Assembly: GCA_009838465.1 (NCBI GenBank)
Contig: VXRN01000025.1
Span: forward strand, 1-64,000
DNA length: 64,000 nt
Direction: 5' to 3'
DNA from: Dehalococcoidia bacterium
GTDB taxonomy: Bacteria > Chloroflexota > Dehalococcoidia > Lucifugimonadales > UBA1123
Both the position numbers and the translations under genes were made by a program. The notes under the pieces were generated by a model. That model was not told the DNA's origin and did not search any database. It was given only the letters and a program-made list of their open reading frames with translations. Positions 33,585 to 41,831 of this stretch are shown here, in pieces. Numbering within the stretch: the first letter of the stretch is position 1; each line of letters starts with the position of its first letter.

Positions 33585-34418
33585 CTAGTTCTTCACACCC
33601 ACGGCTCGGATGCCGGGTAGGGAGAAGTAGGCGTCGGGATGGGCGGCCCATTCGCGCATTCCGGCGCGGACGGCGTCCAGCTCGGCCTCGGTGATTATTC
33701 CCAGTTCTACGGACTCGCGAAACAAAGGGATGTTGTCCATCCAGGTGATGAACCGCTCGGCGGTCGGGACGGTAGCGTCGCCGAAGGAGTTGGACACCTG
33801 GTTGCGGACTTCGATAACGTCGAAGCCTGCCTCCCGCATATAGGCTCCCAGATAGCGGCCTCGATTCAATGAGCCACCGATGCGGTTGAAGCCGCCCTCG
33901 AACAACTCGAAGAACTTGCTGAACCCCTCGCTTTCGGGGACGATGAACGGGAATGTCCAGTCGGTCTTGACGACTGCGGCCAGTCCACCTTGCTTGACTA
34001 CCCGGCGGAGCTCTCTCAGCGCACGAACGGGGTCTGAGAGGTGCTCCGTCACCGAGTGCGAGAAAACGACGTCGAACTCGCCGTCTTCAAAGGGCAGGTC
34101 GTAGATGTCCCCCACCCTGAACTCGACGTTCTGGACTCCCTCCTCCGCTGCCAGACGAGTGGCCTGCTCGACCATCGCAGGCTCGATGTCCACGCCCAGA
34201 ACACGGCCAGACGCGACAGCCTCGGCCAGGCCGAAGGTTATCGCGCCCGGACCGCAGCCGCAGTCAAGGATGCTCATGCCGGGCTTGAGGTGAGGCAGGA
34301 TGAAGCCTGCCTCTGCTTCGATGTCGCGGCCAGTGTAGCTGTCCTGCACGTCAGAGGAGTCGTAACCGTAGAACGACCTGCCGTTGATCTCCGGGCGTCC
34401 GGTGACGTCTTCAGTCAT
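33585..34418 (-). CDS. Class I SAM-dependent methyltransferase
   Basis: The 277-aa protein has a Rossmann methyltransferase domain: motif I ILDCGCGPGAITFGLA (50-65), motif II acidic GVDIEPAM, and FSHSVTEHLSDPVRALRELRRVVKQGG (about 113-139), the pattern of Methyltransf_11/25 enzymes. A C-terminal extension (about 160-277) probably shapes the acceptor site. The substrate is not identifiable. It is downstream of the two-subunit TPP enzyme in the same direction with 31 bp between. Confidence 0.88.
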   Translation of the reverse strand: MTEDVTGRPEINGRSFYGYDSSDVQDSYTGRDIEAEAGFILPHLKPGMSILDCGCGPGAITFGLAEAVASGRVLGVDIEPAMVEQATRLAAEEGVQNVEFRVGDIYDLPFEDGEFDVVFSHSVTEHLSDPVRALRELRRVVKQGGLAAVVKTDWTFPFIVPESEGFSKFFELFEGGFNRIGGSLNRGRYLGAYMREAGFDVIEVRNQVSNSFGDATVPTAERFITWMDNIPLFRESVELGIITEAELDAVRAGMREWAAHPDAYFSLPGIRAVGVKN

Positions 34419-34449
34419 GTGGGGGAACTCGTCCTTCCTGCTTGGGTGA

Positions 34450-35034
34450 TTACTCTATGCCGAGCTCTTCGCGCAGTTCATTGATCGTCTGCGCCCGGCT
34501 GCGGGTTGGTCGTCGTTCGCGCAGTCCGATAGGAAGGTTCTGGACATCGGGCTCTATCTTGATTGCGACGAAGACGGGCCCTTCCTGCTGCATAATCTCC
34601 CCGACGCTGGTGCTGAACTCTTCCAGGTCGTCGAAGTTGTAAGCGGCGACGTATCCCGCTCCCTTTGCCATCATGGCATAGTCAATTTCCTGGGAGTTCG
34701 GTACGGGCTGTCCGCCGGTGGTAGCGTAGCACTCGTTGTCGAGCAGGAAATGATAGAAATTGGCGGGTTTCTTTCCGGCAATCGAGGCGATGGCGCCGAG
34801 GTTCATAAGCAGGGAACCCTCGGCGTCGAACAGGACGACTTTCTCGTCCGGGAGTCCGAGCGCGAGTCCGAAGGCGGCTGAGGTAGTCTGTCCCATCGCG
34901 CCGCCCAGAGAAATGTCGCGCTTCTCGTTGGTCGTGACGTCCATCCAGTGCCGTCCGGCGGTCCCGGTGGCGCTGACTATCGCGTCGCCGCGATGTTCTT
35001 GAAATGCCTTGAATACATCTACTGGATCAAGCAA
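34450..35034 (-). CDS. TPP-dependent decarboxylase, beta-type subunit (ComE-like)
   Basis: The 194-aa protein corresponds to the C-terminal, TPP-binding third of a pyruvate-decarboxylase-type enzyme. GGAMGQTTSAAFGLALG (about 44-60) and DAEGSLLMNLG...LDNECYATTGGQ (about 73-116) form the TPP pyrophosphate/Mg site (in place of GDGS...NN). The nearest known layout is sulfopyruvate or phosphonopyruvate decarboxylase, with separate alpha and beta subunits. It lies 62 bp downstream of the alpha subunit gene at 35097. The substrate is inferred to be a 2-oxo acid. Confidence 0.85.
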   Translation of the reverse strand: MLDPVDVFKAFQEHRGDAIVSATGTAGRHWMDVTTNEKRDISLGGAMGQTTSAAFGLALGLPDEKVVLFDAEGSLLMNLGAIASIAGKKPANFYHFLLDNECYATTGGQPVPNSQEIDYAMMAKGAGYVAAYNFDDLEEFSTSVGEIMQQEGPVFVAIKIEPDVQNLPIGLRERRPTRSRAQTINELREELGIE

Positions 35035-35096
35035 TCGAAATAACCTCCGTTGAAGTTGGTCTATGTGTAGTGTTCTGCCGACGGGTGTTTGCGGCT

Positions 35097-35615
35097 CTAC
35101 CTGTTGAAGCCGTGGTACTCGTCGCCAACCAGGATTGCGACGGGCTTGTTCGTGGCCCTGGCTTCCTCGAAGGCGACTGAGATGCGGTCGCCGTCCTCGT
35201 TCTGTTCGACCAGGTAGTATTCGATGCCGAATGCTGTCAGGAAGGGCTCGGTGTACTTGGCTACGGAGTCAGTTATGACTCCACGCCGGTTCCATCCTCT
35301 ATATCCGATGACCATAACGAGCGGGAATCCCGCGTCAATAGCCATTCCTCGAATCGAGTCTCCGGCTTCGAGCATACCGGTGTTCTGGACCAGCACGACC
35401 GGCACCTTTCCGGCGATGTTGAGTCCCAGGGCGGTACCCCAGGCTTCTCCTTCGCGTGAGACGGGAACGACATCCAGCCAATCCTGAGTCTCCATCAGTT
35501 CGTAAAGGTAATTCGTCTCGCTGTCCGGTATAGTTACGACGTGAGTCACGCCGTTCTTCTTGAACTCCTCGACCATCGTCTCGGGTCTGAGGATAGCTGC
35601 TTGCTGATGTACCAT
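35097..35615 (-). CDS. TPP-dependent decarboxylase, alpha-type subunit (ComD-like)
   Basis: The 172-aa protein matches the N-terminal PYR domain of TPP enzymes. It includes MVEEFKKNGVTHVVTIPDSETNYLYE (about 14-39), the catalytic-Glu segment VPVSREGEAWGTALGLNIAG (about 50-69), VVLVQNTGMLEAGD, and VMVIGYRGW. Separate PYR and PP subunits characterise sulfopyruvate decarboxylase (ComDE) and some phosphonopyruvate decarboxylases. With 34450 it should form a hetero-oligomeric 2-oxoacid decarboxylase. No coenzyme M or phosphonate genes are nearby, so the substrate is unproven. Confidence 0.86.
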   Translation of the reverse strand: MVHQQAAILRPETMVEEFKKNGVTHVVTIPDSETNYLYELMETQDWLDVVPVSREGEAWGTALGLNIAGKVPVVLVQNTGMLEAGDSIRGMAIDAGFPLVMVIGYRGWNRRGVITDSVAKYTEPFLTAFGIEYYLVEQNEDGDRISVAFEEARATNKPVAILVGDEYHGFNR

Positions 35616-35764
35616 CCGTGTTCCTCCATAAATGATGATGGATTGTGGATAAGCCCAAATATCCTTGGGCAGATGTTATCATATTAACAAGGACTTTTTT
35701 CATCTTTGAACTAATGTCGCAGTATTCTATACTGGATGAAAGAGCCCCCCAAGGAGCGGCTACG

Positions 35765-36418
35765 ATGGACTATACCATAGAAGGCAACCCTGACTATGGA
35801 CACTTGGTAGTCAGTTTAGAGTCGGGTGAGACTTTCATCGCGGAAGGTGGGTCTATGGCGTGGATGTCTCACGGCACTCAAATCAACGCCAGGCTACTGG
35901 GCGGGTTTACGCGGGCCCTGGTGAGGAAGGTAGTTGGAGGGGAGTCGCTGTTTGTCGGGGAGTTCAGCCATCCCGAGGGAGGCCAAGTCTCATTTTCTCC
36001 TGCCGTGCCCGGGACCGTCCATCATCGTCGGGTGAATAATGACAAGCTCATTCTGACCGGCGGTTCGTTCATGGCGTGTACGGATGGCGTGAGGCTCGGC
36101 ACGCAGTTCGGGGGACTCAGATCCATGTTCTCGGGCGAGGGGCTGTTCTTCATCGAATGCAGCGGAATGGGAGATCTGTTCTTTAACTCGTATGGGGCCA
36201 TGATAGAGAAGGATGTTGCTGGCGACCTGACAGTGGACACGGGGCACGTTGTCGCATGGGAGCCCACGCTTAGTTATACGATAAGGGGAATGGGCGGGCT
36301 GAAGAGTACGCTTCTTTCCGGCGAGGGTCTGGCGATGAGTTTCTCAGGAGTGGGGAAGATTTATCTCCAGTCGAGAACGATGCCGGCGCTAGCAGGCTGG
36401 CTTACTCCATTCGGCTGA
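35765..36418 (+). CDS. AIM24/TIGR00266-family protein, copy 1
   Basis: From the ATG at 35765 (AAGGAG 9 bases before) the product is 217 aa. A frame extension to 35645 lacks a ribosome-binding site. It has the all-beta tandem-repeat fold of the AIM24 family: YTIEGNPDYGHLVVSLESGETFIAEGGSMAWMSHG at the N-terminus, ESLFVGEFSHPEGGQVSFSPAVPG in the middle, and VDTGHVVAWEPTLSYTI near the C-terminus. The family function is unclear. This is the first of three tandem paralogues that end by 37824. Confidence 0.9.
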   Translation: MDYTIEGNPDYGHLVVSLESGETFIAEGGSMAWMSHGTQINARLLGGFTRALVRKVVGGESLFVGEFSHPEGGQVSFSPAVPGTVHHRRVNNDKLILTGGSFMACTDGVRLGTQFGGLRSMFSGEGLFFIECSGMGDLFFNSYGAMIEKDVAGDLTVDTGHVVAWEPTLSYTIRGMGGLKSTLLSGEGLAMSFSGVGKIYLQSRTMPALAGWLTPFG

Positions 36419-36450
36419 CTGTCGTATTTGTAGATTGAGAGCGGAGACCG

Positions 36451-37140
36451 ATGCCTAAATACACAGTGTCCGAGGAAGGTTCGTACAGGTCCGTGATGGT
36501 TGAACTAGACCATGGGGAGTGGTTCACGTCAGAGGCCGGGGCGATGTTTCGCGCGTCGGACAACATCGAGATAGACGTTACGACAAGGAGTCGGAGCGGT
36601 GGAGGACTCATGAGCGGAGTCCGGCGGATGATGTCAGGGGAGAGTTTCTTCCTGTCAACTTACAGGATGCGGGGCGGAGGTCCCGGAGAGGTCGGTCTCG
36701 CGCCGATGCTGGCGGGAGATGTAGTCGTCATCGAGTGTACGGGGATAGGTGGCTGGCTTTGTGCAGGCGGAAGCTATCTGGGCTCTTCGGATGGTCTTAG
36801 CATTGATACAGAGTTCCAGGGATTCAGGGGTATGCTGTCCGGGGAATCTCTGTTCTTCCTGGATATAGAGGGCAAGGGCCAACTGCTGGTCAGCGCATTC
36901 GGGAGTGTGAAAGAGGTTGAAGTGAACGGCGCGCTAACCGTGGACACCGGTCACGTCGTGGCGTTCGAAGACACTCTGGAGTACACCGTCGGCAAGGCCG
37001 GGGGAAGTTGGCTCCAGTCGTTCCTGTCGAGCGAAGGGGTTGTCATGCACTTCTCCGGCCAGGGCAAGGCTTACCTCCAAAGCCATAATCCGGACCAGTT
37101 CGGTCAGACATTGGGCGGACTCATGCCTCCCAGGAGTTAG
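36451..37140 (+). CDS. AIM24/TIGR00266-family protein, copy 2
   Basis: The 229-aa protein is a paralogue of its neighbours: VSEEGSYRSVMVELDHGEWFTSEAGAMFRASDNIEID, SGESFFLSTYRM, FQGFRGMLSGESLFFLDIEGKGQLLVSAFG and VDTGHVVAFEDTLEYTV are the family landmarks. It lies 32 bp after copy 1 and 3 bp before copy 3, so all three are in one operon. It is the most diverged of the three at its N-terminus. The role is unknown; family members are often annotated as tryptophan RNA-binding attenuator-like, which is only a fold relation. Confidence 0.9.
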   Translation: MPKYTVSEEGSYRSVMVELDHGEWFTSEAGAMFRASDNIEIDVTTRSRSGGGLMSGVRRMMSGESFFLSTYRMRGGGPGEVGLAPMLAGDVVVIECTGIGGWLCAGGSYLGSSDGLSIDTEFQGFRGMLSGESLFFLDIEGKGQLLVSAFGSVKEVEVNGALTVDTGHVVAFEDTLEYTVGKAGGSWLQSFLSSEGVVMHFSGQGKAYLQSHNPDQFGQTLGGLMPPRS

Positions 37141-37143
37141 ATC

Positions 37144-37824
37144 ATGGAGTACACGATTCAGTCGCAGCCAAGCTATAGTCTGTTGGAAGCTACACTCGGC
37201 AGTGGGGAGACTATAGTGGCGGAGTCAGGGGCGATGACGTGGATGAACGGCGACATTCGAATGACGACCTCCACGCGGGGCGGTGTTATGAGTGGCCTGG
37301 GCAGGTCGGTACTGGGAGGGGAGAGCTTTTTCCAGAATACGTTCGAAGCCGGGGCGGGCGGCGGAATGGTCGGCCTTGCGCCCGGTTCGCCCGGAGACAT
37401 AGTCGCTCACGAGATGACTGTGGGCCATGAACTATTTCTGGAAAGGAGCGCGTACCTGGCCTCTGACGAGAACGTGAAGATTAACTCCGACTTCCAGGGT
37501 CTGAGAGGGCTGTTCAACGAAGGCCTGTTCATTCTCCGCGCGTCCGGCAGCGGAACTCTCTTCTTCAACTCTTATGGTGACGTGGAAGAGGTCGAGGTGG
37601 ACGGTTCATATCGCGTTGACAACGGCCACGCCGTTGCCTGGGAACCCACATTGGACTACCAGATAACCCGGGGCGGACGCGGGATACGATCGTTTCTGTT
37701 CTCCGACCAGTTGATTCTGCGGTTCACCGGTCATGGCAAACTGTGGGTACAGTCCCGAAACCCGCGGTCGCTGGCGAGCTGGGTCTTCCCGTTCAGGCCG
37801 CAATCCAGTAGCGGCGGCAACTGA
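37144..37824 (+). CDS. AIM24/TIGR00266-family protein, copy 3
   Basis: The 226-aa protein begins MEYTIQSQPSYSLLEATLGSGETIVAESGAMTWMNGDIRM. It continues with the family pattern VLGGESFFQNTFEAGAGGGMVGLAPGSPGD, FQGLRGLFNEGLFILRASGSGTLFFNSYG and VDNGHAVAWEPTLDYQI. The start is three bases past the copy 2 stop. Together the three copies suggest a hetero-oligomeric assembly, since family proteins form trimeric or larger beta structures; that is inference. An R1 repeat follows. Confidence 0.9.
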   Translation: MEYTIQSQPSYSLLEATLGSGETIVAESGAMTWMNGDIRMTTSTRGGVMSGLGRSVLGGESFFQNTFEAGAGGGMVGLAPGSPGDIVAHEMTVGHELFLERSAYLASDENVKINSDFQGLRGLFNEGLFILRASGSGTLFFNSYGDVEEVEVDGSYRVDNGHAVAWEPTLDYQITRGGRGIRSFLFSDQLILRFTGHGKLWVQSRNPRSLASWVFPFRPQSSSGGN

Positions 37825-37827
37825 AGA

Positions 37828-37968
37828 CGCCCCTGTAAGAGGGGGTAGGTATTGAAAATGGCCGTGCGGGGTTGTGGATTTACCCTCACCCCAGCCCTCT
37901 CCCATCAGGGAGAGGGGGTTTAAGGGACACTTTGCTGCCCCTGTGAGCGCCTACCAGGGGAGAAGGGG
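37828..37968. repeat. Palindromic repeat R1, double-hairpin copy
   Basis: A short module CGCCCCTGTAAGAGGGGG (about 37830-37847) is followed by TACCCTCACCCCAGCC, the hairpin CCCTCTCCCATCAGGGAGAGGG, and CCCCTGTGAGCGCCTACCAGGGGAG. It separates the convergent AIM24 operon and FMN oxidase gene, where it may end transcription from both sides. Confidence 0.8.
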
Positions 37969-37971
37969 TTC

Positions 37972-39072
37972 TTACACTCTGGTCCTGAAGTCGGAGTTGA
38001 GCGACACGAGCCCACGGTGAATGTCATCCACGGTGCGACATCCGCAGTAGGCCATTGCTCTGTCGAACTCGGTACGCATAATGTCAAGCATCTGGCGCAC
38101 GCCAGCTTCGCCGCCGTTCGCCAGACCCCAGAACAGAGGCCGTCCCACGAAGACGCCCCTGGCTCCGAGGGCAATTGCCTTGAGGGCATCCATCCCGCGT
38201 CGCACGCCCGAGTCGAGATAGACTTCCAGATTGTCGCCAACCGCGTCGGAGATTTCGGGCAGTGTCTCGATGCTGGAGCGGGTGCAATCAAGCTGTCGTC
38301 CGCCATGATTAGATACGACAATGGCGTCAGCGCCGTATTCGGCGCACATTACCGCGTCCTCGAGCGTTCTGATGCCCTTGATGACGAGCGGGAGGCCGGT
38401 CAGATTTCTGAGCCACTCCAGTCGTTCCCAGGTGAGGCCGGTGAATTCGGGCGGCTCCCAGTCCATCATGTCGGGGATTCCGACACTTCGCCGCATGATC
38501 AGATCGCTGCGGTCAACGGGTCGTAGCAAACTGCCCCAGTAGAGGCCGGGCGTGGGCATGTGGGCGTTCCTGACGTCTCGCTCCTTCGGGCTCGGCGAGG
38601 GAGTGTCAATCGTGAGGCAGATGGCCTTATATCCAGCAGCCTTGGCCCTGGTGACGAGCAGTTCGGTAACTTCGTCATCGAAATGGTAGAGCTGGAACCA
38701 TAGTGGTCCGGTCGCCACATCGGCGACTTCTTCTATGCTATAGCCCGACCCGGTGGGGAGGGTGTAGAGCGTACCCATTGATCCGGCTGCTGCTGCTGTG
38801 GCGCGTTCGCCGTCCGGGTGTACGTCACGCTGGCTTCCGGCAGGGGCTACCATCACCGGAAAATCAATCTTCTCACCGAGCACTTCGATGGAGGAGTCTC
38901 TGTTTCCCACATCCACGAGGAAGCGGGGATTGACCGTGATCTCGTCGAAGGCTTCGCGGTTTCGTCGGACTGTTATTTCATCTGAGGCTCCGGCATCCAC
39001 GAATGTCCACTTGTGGTGGGGCATGACTTGCTCTGCCATGGCTTCAAGGTCGAATAGTGATACCGGATTCAT
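37972..39072 (-). CDS. FMN-dependent alpha-hydroxyacid oxidase/dehydrogenase
   Basis: The 366-aa TIM-barrel flavoprotein matches the lactate/glycolate oxidase and L-lactate dehydrogenase (LldD) family. VMVAPAGSQRDVHPDGE (about 74-90) begins the FMN site, LVIKGIRTLEDA contains the FMN-contacting Lys (about 229), and VSNHGGRQLD (about 253-262) has the catalytic His256 and the substrate-binding Arg. It oxidises a 2-hydroxy acid to the 2-oxo acid; the exact acid is not determined. GGAGG lies 11 bases before the ATG. Confidence 0.93.
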   Translation of the reverse strand: MNPVSLFDLEAMAEQVMPHHKWTFVDAGASDEITVRRNREAFDEITVNPRFLVDVGNRDSSIEVLGEKIDFPVMVAPAGSQRDVHPDGERATAAAAGSMGTLYTLPTGSGYSIEEVADVATGPLWFQLYHFDDEVTELLVTRAKAAGYKAICLTIDTPSPSPKERDVRNAHMPTPGLYWGSLLRPVDRSDLIMRRSVGIPDMMDWEPPEFTGLTWERLEWLRNLTGLPLVIKGIRTLEDAVMCAEYGADAIVVSNHGGRQLDCTRSSIETLPEISDAVGDNLEVYLDSGVRRGMDALKAIALGARGVFVGRPLFWGLANGGEAGVRQMLDIMRTEFDRAMAYCGCRTVDDIHRGLVSLNSDFRTRV

Positions 39073-39237
39073 CGTGGGTGTGACCTCCTGAAAATTATCC
39101 GCAGGCTATAATGAACAGTTTTTCAGTAAAATGCAAGTAGATTGAGAGCGAATTCTAAAATCAAACGCCCCCGGTTTTGTGTATCCGGGGGCGCGTTGAC
39201 CTTTATATGTTATGCCGCGTTTACATGGAGGACTCGA

Positions 39238-40368
39238 CTATACAGAAAGCGCTCCGACTTTCTCGTATTCGCCTTTCACGATTGGTCTTGCATCTACTTC
39301 GAGCCAGTCTTCCAGGATTTCGGTATAAACGCTTCGGAAGTCAAGGTTGAAGGCGAGGTCGCCTTCTACGAGCTTGTCGGGATCGAGGGACGGGTATTCG
39401 CTGTAATTCCCGCCGTTCACGCCGTCGCCGATCATGAAGGCTACGCCGCCCGATCCGTGGTCGGTGCCGTTGCCGTTATCCTTGACGCGCCTTCCAAATT
39501 CGGAGAAGACGAATATCAGTACGTCCTCGCTGGCATCGTGCTCCTTGAGGTCAGTGTAGAGATCGTAAATACCTCCTGCCACGTGGTTCCAGAGCGTCTT
39601 GTGGAGAGCGACTTCGTTGGTATGGGTGTCGAAGCTACCGTGCTGGGTGTAGCAGATTCTGGTGCCGATGTCGGCGGTTATTACCTGGGCCGTGTCCCTG
39701 GCGCGCTGGGCGAAGGAGTTGGATGCGTACTCGACGTTGGAGGAGTACATGTCTGGCACGCCGCTCAGGATCTCGGAGCCTTTCAGGGCGTCAAGGCCGG
39801 TCTGGCTGAGGAAGTCCATAACGGGGCCGCTTCCGATGGCATGGGTGTACATGCTGCGGAAGGCTTCCAGAGCTTCGGAACGCTGGTCTCCACCGTTCAT
39901 GTGGTTGAGAAGGCCGTAGGTGCTGAGGTCGGATACCGACGCTACGGGGGCATTATTTGCTACGAGCGCCCTGGGCAGGGCGGCGCTAAAGTTGACGGCG
40001 GCGACTACGTTGTCCCCGTCGGGGTGCATTTCGCGCACGGCCTGGCCGAGCCAGCCTTCGTCGCCGACCTTCGTGGGTTCGGCGGTGTGCCAGATGTCCA
40101 TGGAGCGGAAGTGCGACCTGTTGGGCACGGGGTAGCCGACGCCGTGGATAATCGCGACCTTGCCGTCATCGTAGAGTTCCTTGATCGGCCCCATGGCGGG
40201 GTTGAACCCGTACTGGTCGTCTAAGGGAATGACGTCTTCCTGTTCGATTCGCACGTTGGGCCGGTTGTCAATGTATTCGGGGTTGGTGTAAGGAACGACG
40301 CAGTTCAGGTAGTCGTTGCCCCCGGAAAGCTGTACCACGACCAGTTTTCTGTTCTTTACTTCACCCAT
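39238..40368 (-). CDS. DUF1501 domain-containing protein
   Basis: From the ATG at 40368 (AAGGAGG 10 bases before) the product is 376 aa; an upstream ATG at 40404 is not favoured. The sequence LVVVQLSGGNDYLNCVVPY (about 8-26), HGVGYPVPNRSHFRSMDIW (about 86-104) and FVFSEFGRRVKDNGNGTDHGSGGVAFMIG (about 295-323) is typical of DUF1501, a sulfatase/alkaline-phosphatase-like fold usually encoded beside DUF1800. A TATAAT box on the minus strand at 40413-40418 could give it its own promoter. Here HEPN-like and NHL genes stand between it and DUF1800. Confidence 0.92.
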   Translation of the reverse strand: MGEVKNRKLVVVQLSGGNDYLNCVVPYTNPEYIDNRPNVRIEQEDVIPLDDQYGFNPAMGPIKELYDDGKVAIIHGVGYPVPNRSHFRSMDIWHTAEPTKVGDEGWLGQAVREMHPDGDNVVAAVNFSAALPRALVANNAPVASVSDLSTYGLLNHMNGGDQRSEALEAFRSMYTHAIGSGPVMDFLSQTGLDALKGSEILSGVPDMYSSNVEYASNSFAQRARDTAQVITADIGTRICYTQHGSFDTHTNEVALHKTLWNHVAGGIYDLYTDLKEHDASEDVLIFVFSEFGRRVKDNGNGTDHGSGGVAFMIGDGVNGGNYSEYPSLDPDKLVEGDLAFNLDFRSVYTEILEDWLEVDARPIVKGEYEKVGALSV

Positions 40369-40421
40369 AACGGCCTTGCCTCCTTGGTCAGCATTATCAT
40401 CCATAGCGGTTCATTATACCG

Positions 40422-40784
40422 CTACGCATTCAATTCGTTCTCAAGCCGATCAATTAGTTCCCTGCAATGTTCTATACCATCTCTGACTAACTCATCCTCG
40501 AGCCAGTCCTCGTAGAAGTTGGAATGCAGACTGTTGGCGCTATTGAACAGAATTTTAATTCTATCAGGATCCCTAGAGTCGTTCGCCAACCGAATGACGA
40601 TGCGAGACAAGTCCCTGTGTGACCTGTTCCGCCAACTCCGCCGTTTGGCGATAGATTTCAGATAGTGGGCCACCGCCCCCCATGCCTTCTCAGACGCCTG
40701 GGGCATATCGCCCAATTGAAATTGCTCTTCGGCGTGTCGAAGAAATCGGTTGCTAATTTCTACATGTTCTGTCGCTAAGGTCAT
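40422..40784 (-). CDS. HEPN-like (PaREP1-type) small protein
   Basis: The 120-aa all-helical protein contains ISNRFLRHAEEQFQLGDMPQASEKAWGAVAHYLKSIA (10-46), the pattern of the PaREP1/HEPN group. It is followed by RRSWRNRSH, in which Arg49-x6-His56 could form the Rx4-6H motif of HEPN RNases. No nucleotidyltransferase partner is adjacent. Its ATG overlaps the NHL gene's stop (ATGA at 40781-40784), so it is part of the DUF1800-NHL-HEPN-DUF1501 operon. Role unknown: it may be a helper or a toxin-like RNase. Confidence 0.72.
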   Translation of the reverse strand: MTLATEHVEISNRFLRHAEEQFQLGDMPQASEKAWGAVAHYLKSIAKRRSWRNRSHRDLSRIVIRLANDSRDPDRIKILFNSANSLHSNFYEDWLEDELVRDGIEHCRELIDRLENELNA

Positions 40785-41806
40785 TCGACCGCCTTTTTGT
40801 ACACCTGGAAGCGGTGGCGGCTGGTCTCGAGTACATAGACGCGTTCCTGATCGTCGAGCGCGACCCGGACCGGGTCCCAGAAGTAGGGCTCGATTCTGGC
40901 CGACACCTCGTTCTGGTCGTCCGTGTCCACTTCGAAAACGGGGACGAACTTGGAGCGAGCCTCCAGTTCGTCGGCGTTGGCGTTCAGGTATTCGACCGCC
41001 CAGGAACCGAGTATGGCGTCGCCGCGCAGAGACTGGATGAAGTTGCCTTCCGAGTCCAGAGCCTGGACGCGCTGGTTTCCCCAGTCGGCGACGTACATAT
41101 TGCCGTCGGAGTCAATCGCCAGACCAGACGGACGGTTGAACTGTCCCTCCCCGTCGCCTGATTCGCCGAACTTAGCGACGAACTCGCCATCCTGCGTGAA
41201 CTTCTGGATGCGGTCGTTGCGCCAGTCGGCTATGTACAGGAATCCCTCATTGTCCTGGCTGATGCCCCAGGGGAGGTCGAACTCGCCGTCTCCGCTGCCA
41301 GGGCCGCCCCACTTGTCGAGGAACTGCCCGTCCTTCGTGAACTTCTGGATTCTGTTGTTGCGGTGGTCAACCAGCAGGAGGTTGTCGTCGGCGTCGAACA
41401 GGAGACCGGATATGCCATCGAATTCGCCGTCCGCCGTGCCCTGCGTTCCCCACGTCCTGGTCACGTTTCCGTCGCGGTCATAGATTGTGATTCGCTGGAG
41501 GAAATCGTCAGCGAGATAGAGGTTGTCTTCGCTGTCGAGGGCTAGCGCGGAGGGCCAGATCATATTGCCTGCCTGACTGCCATACGCGCCAAGCTGTCCG
41601 AAGAATTCGGCCTCTATCGTGGCCATCTGAATGCCCACGATGTCTAGGGCGGTGGTGTTGCTGCGGCTGGCGACGAAGATGCGTCCGTCGGAGCGGATCA
41701 CGAAGTCGGTCGGCAGATGGAAGCCGCGTCCGCCCTGGTCGGCGACGAATCCGACTGTGGTGACGGGCTTCAGGGTGAAGCTCTTTGTTCGTGTTAGTGT
41801 AACCAT
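40781..41806 (-). CDS. NHL-repeat beta-propeller protein
   Basis: The 341-aa protein carries five to six NHL repeats from about residue 65 to 245. Examples are LYLADDFLQRITIYDRDGNVTRTWGTQG, LLLVDHRNNRIQKFTKDGQFLDKWGGPG and MYVADWGNQRVQALDSEGNFI. Each repeat has the D-x-x-N-x-R-(I/V)-Q core. There is no signal peptide, which is unusual as many bacterial NHL proteins are exported. It probably offers a binding surface for protein or ligand. It is translationally coupled to the HEPN-like gene and 25 bp after DUF1800. Confidence 0.9.
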   Translation of the reverse strand: MVTLTRTKSFTLKPVTTVGFVADQGGRGFHLPTDFVIRSDGRIFVASRSNTTALDIVGIQMATIEAEFFGQLGAYGSQAGNMIWPSALALDSEDNLYLADDFLQRITIYDRDGNVTRTWGTQGTADGEFDGISGLLFDADDNLLLVDHRNNRIQKFTKDGQFLDKWGGPGSGDGEFDLPWGISQDNEGFLYIADWRNDRIQKFTQDGEFVAKFGESGDGEGQFNRPSGLAIDSDGNMYVADWGNQRVQALDSEGNFIQSLRGDAILGSWAVEYLNANADELEARSKFVPVFEVDTDDQNEVSARIEPYFWDPVRVALDDQERVYVLETSRHRFQVYKKAVE

Positions 41807-41831
41807 GTTGCAGTCCTCGGTATCTGGTGCG

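Noticed and set aside
39096-39112. TATAAT before the FMN oxidase gene as promoter
   Set aside because: The box reads on the plus strand, away from the leftward gene. The minus-strand alternative has poor spacing, so no promoter is called.
39142-40224. 360-codon plus-strand frame
   Set aside because: It is antisense to DUF1501 and has the repetitive V/G/E composition of a shadow; no start signal is visible.
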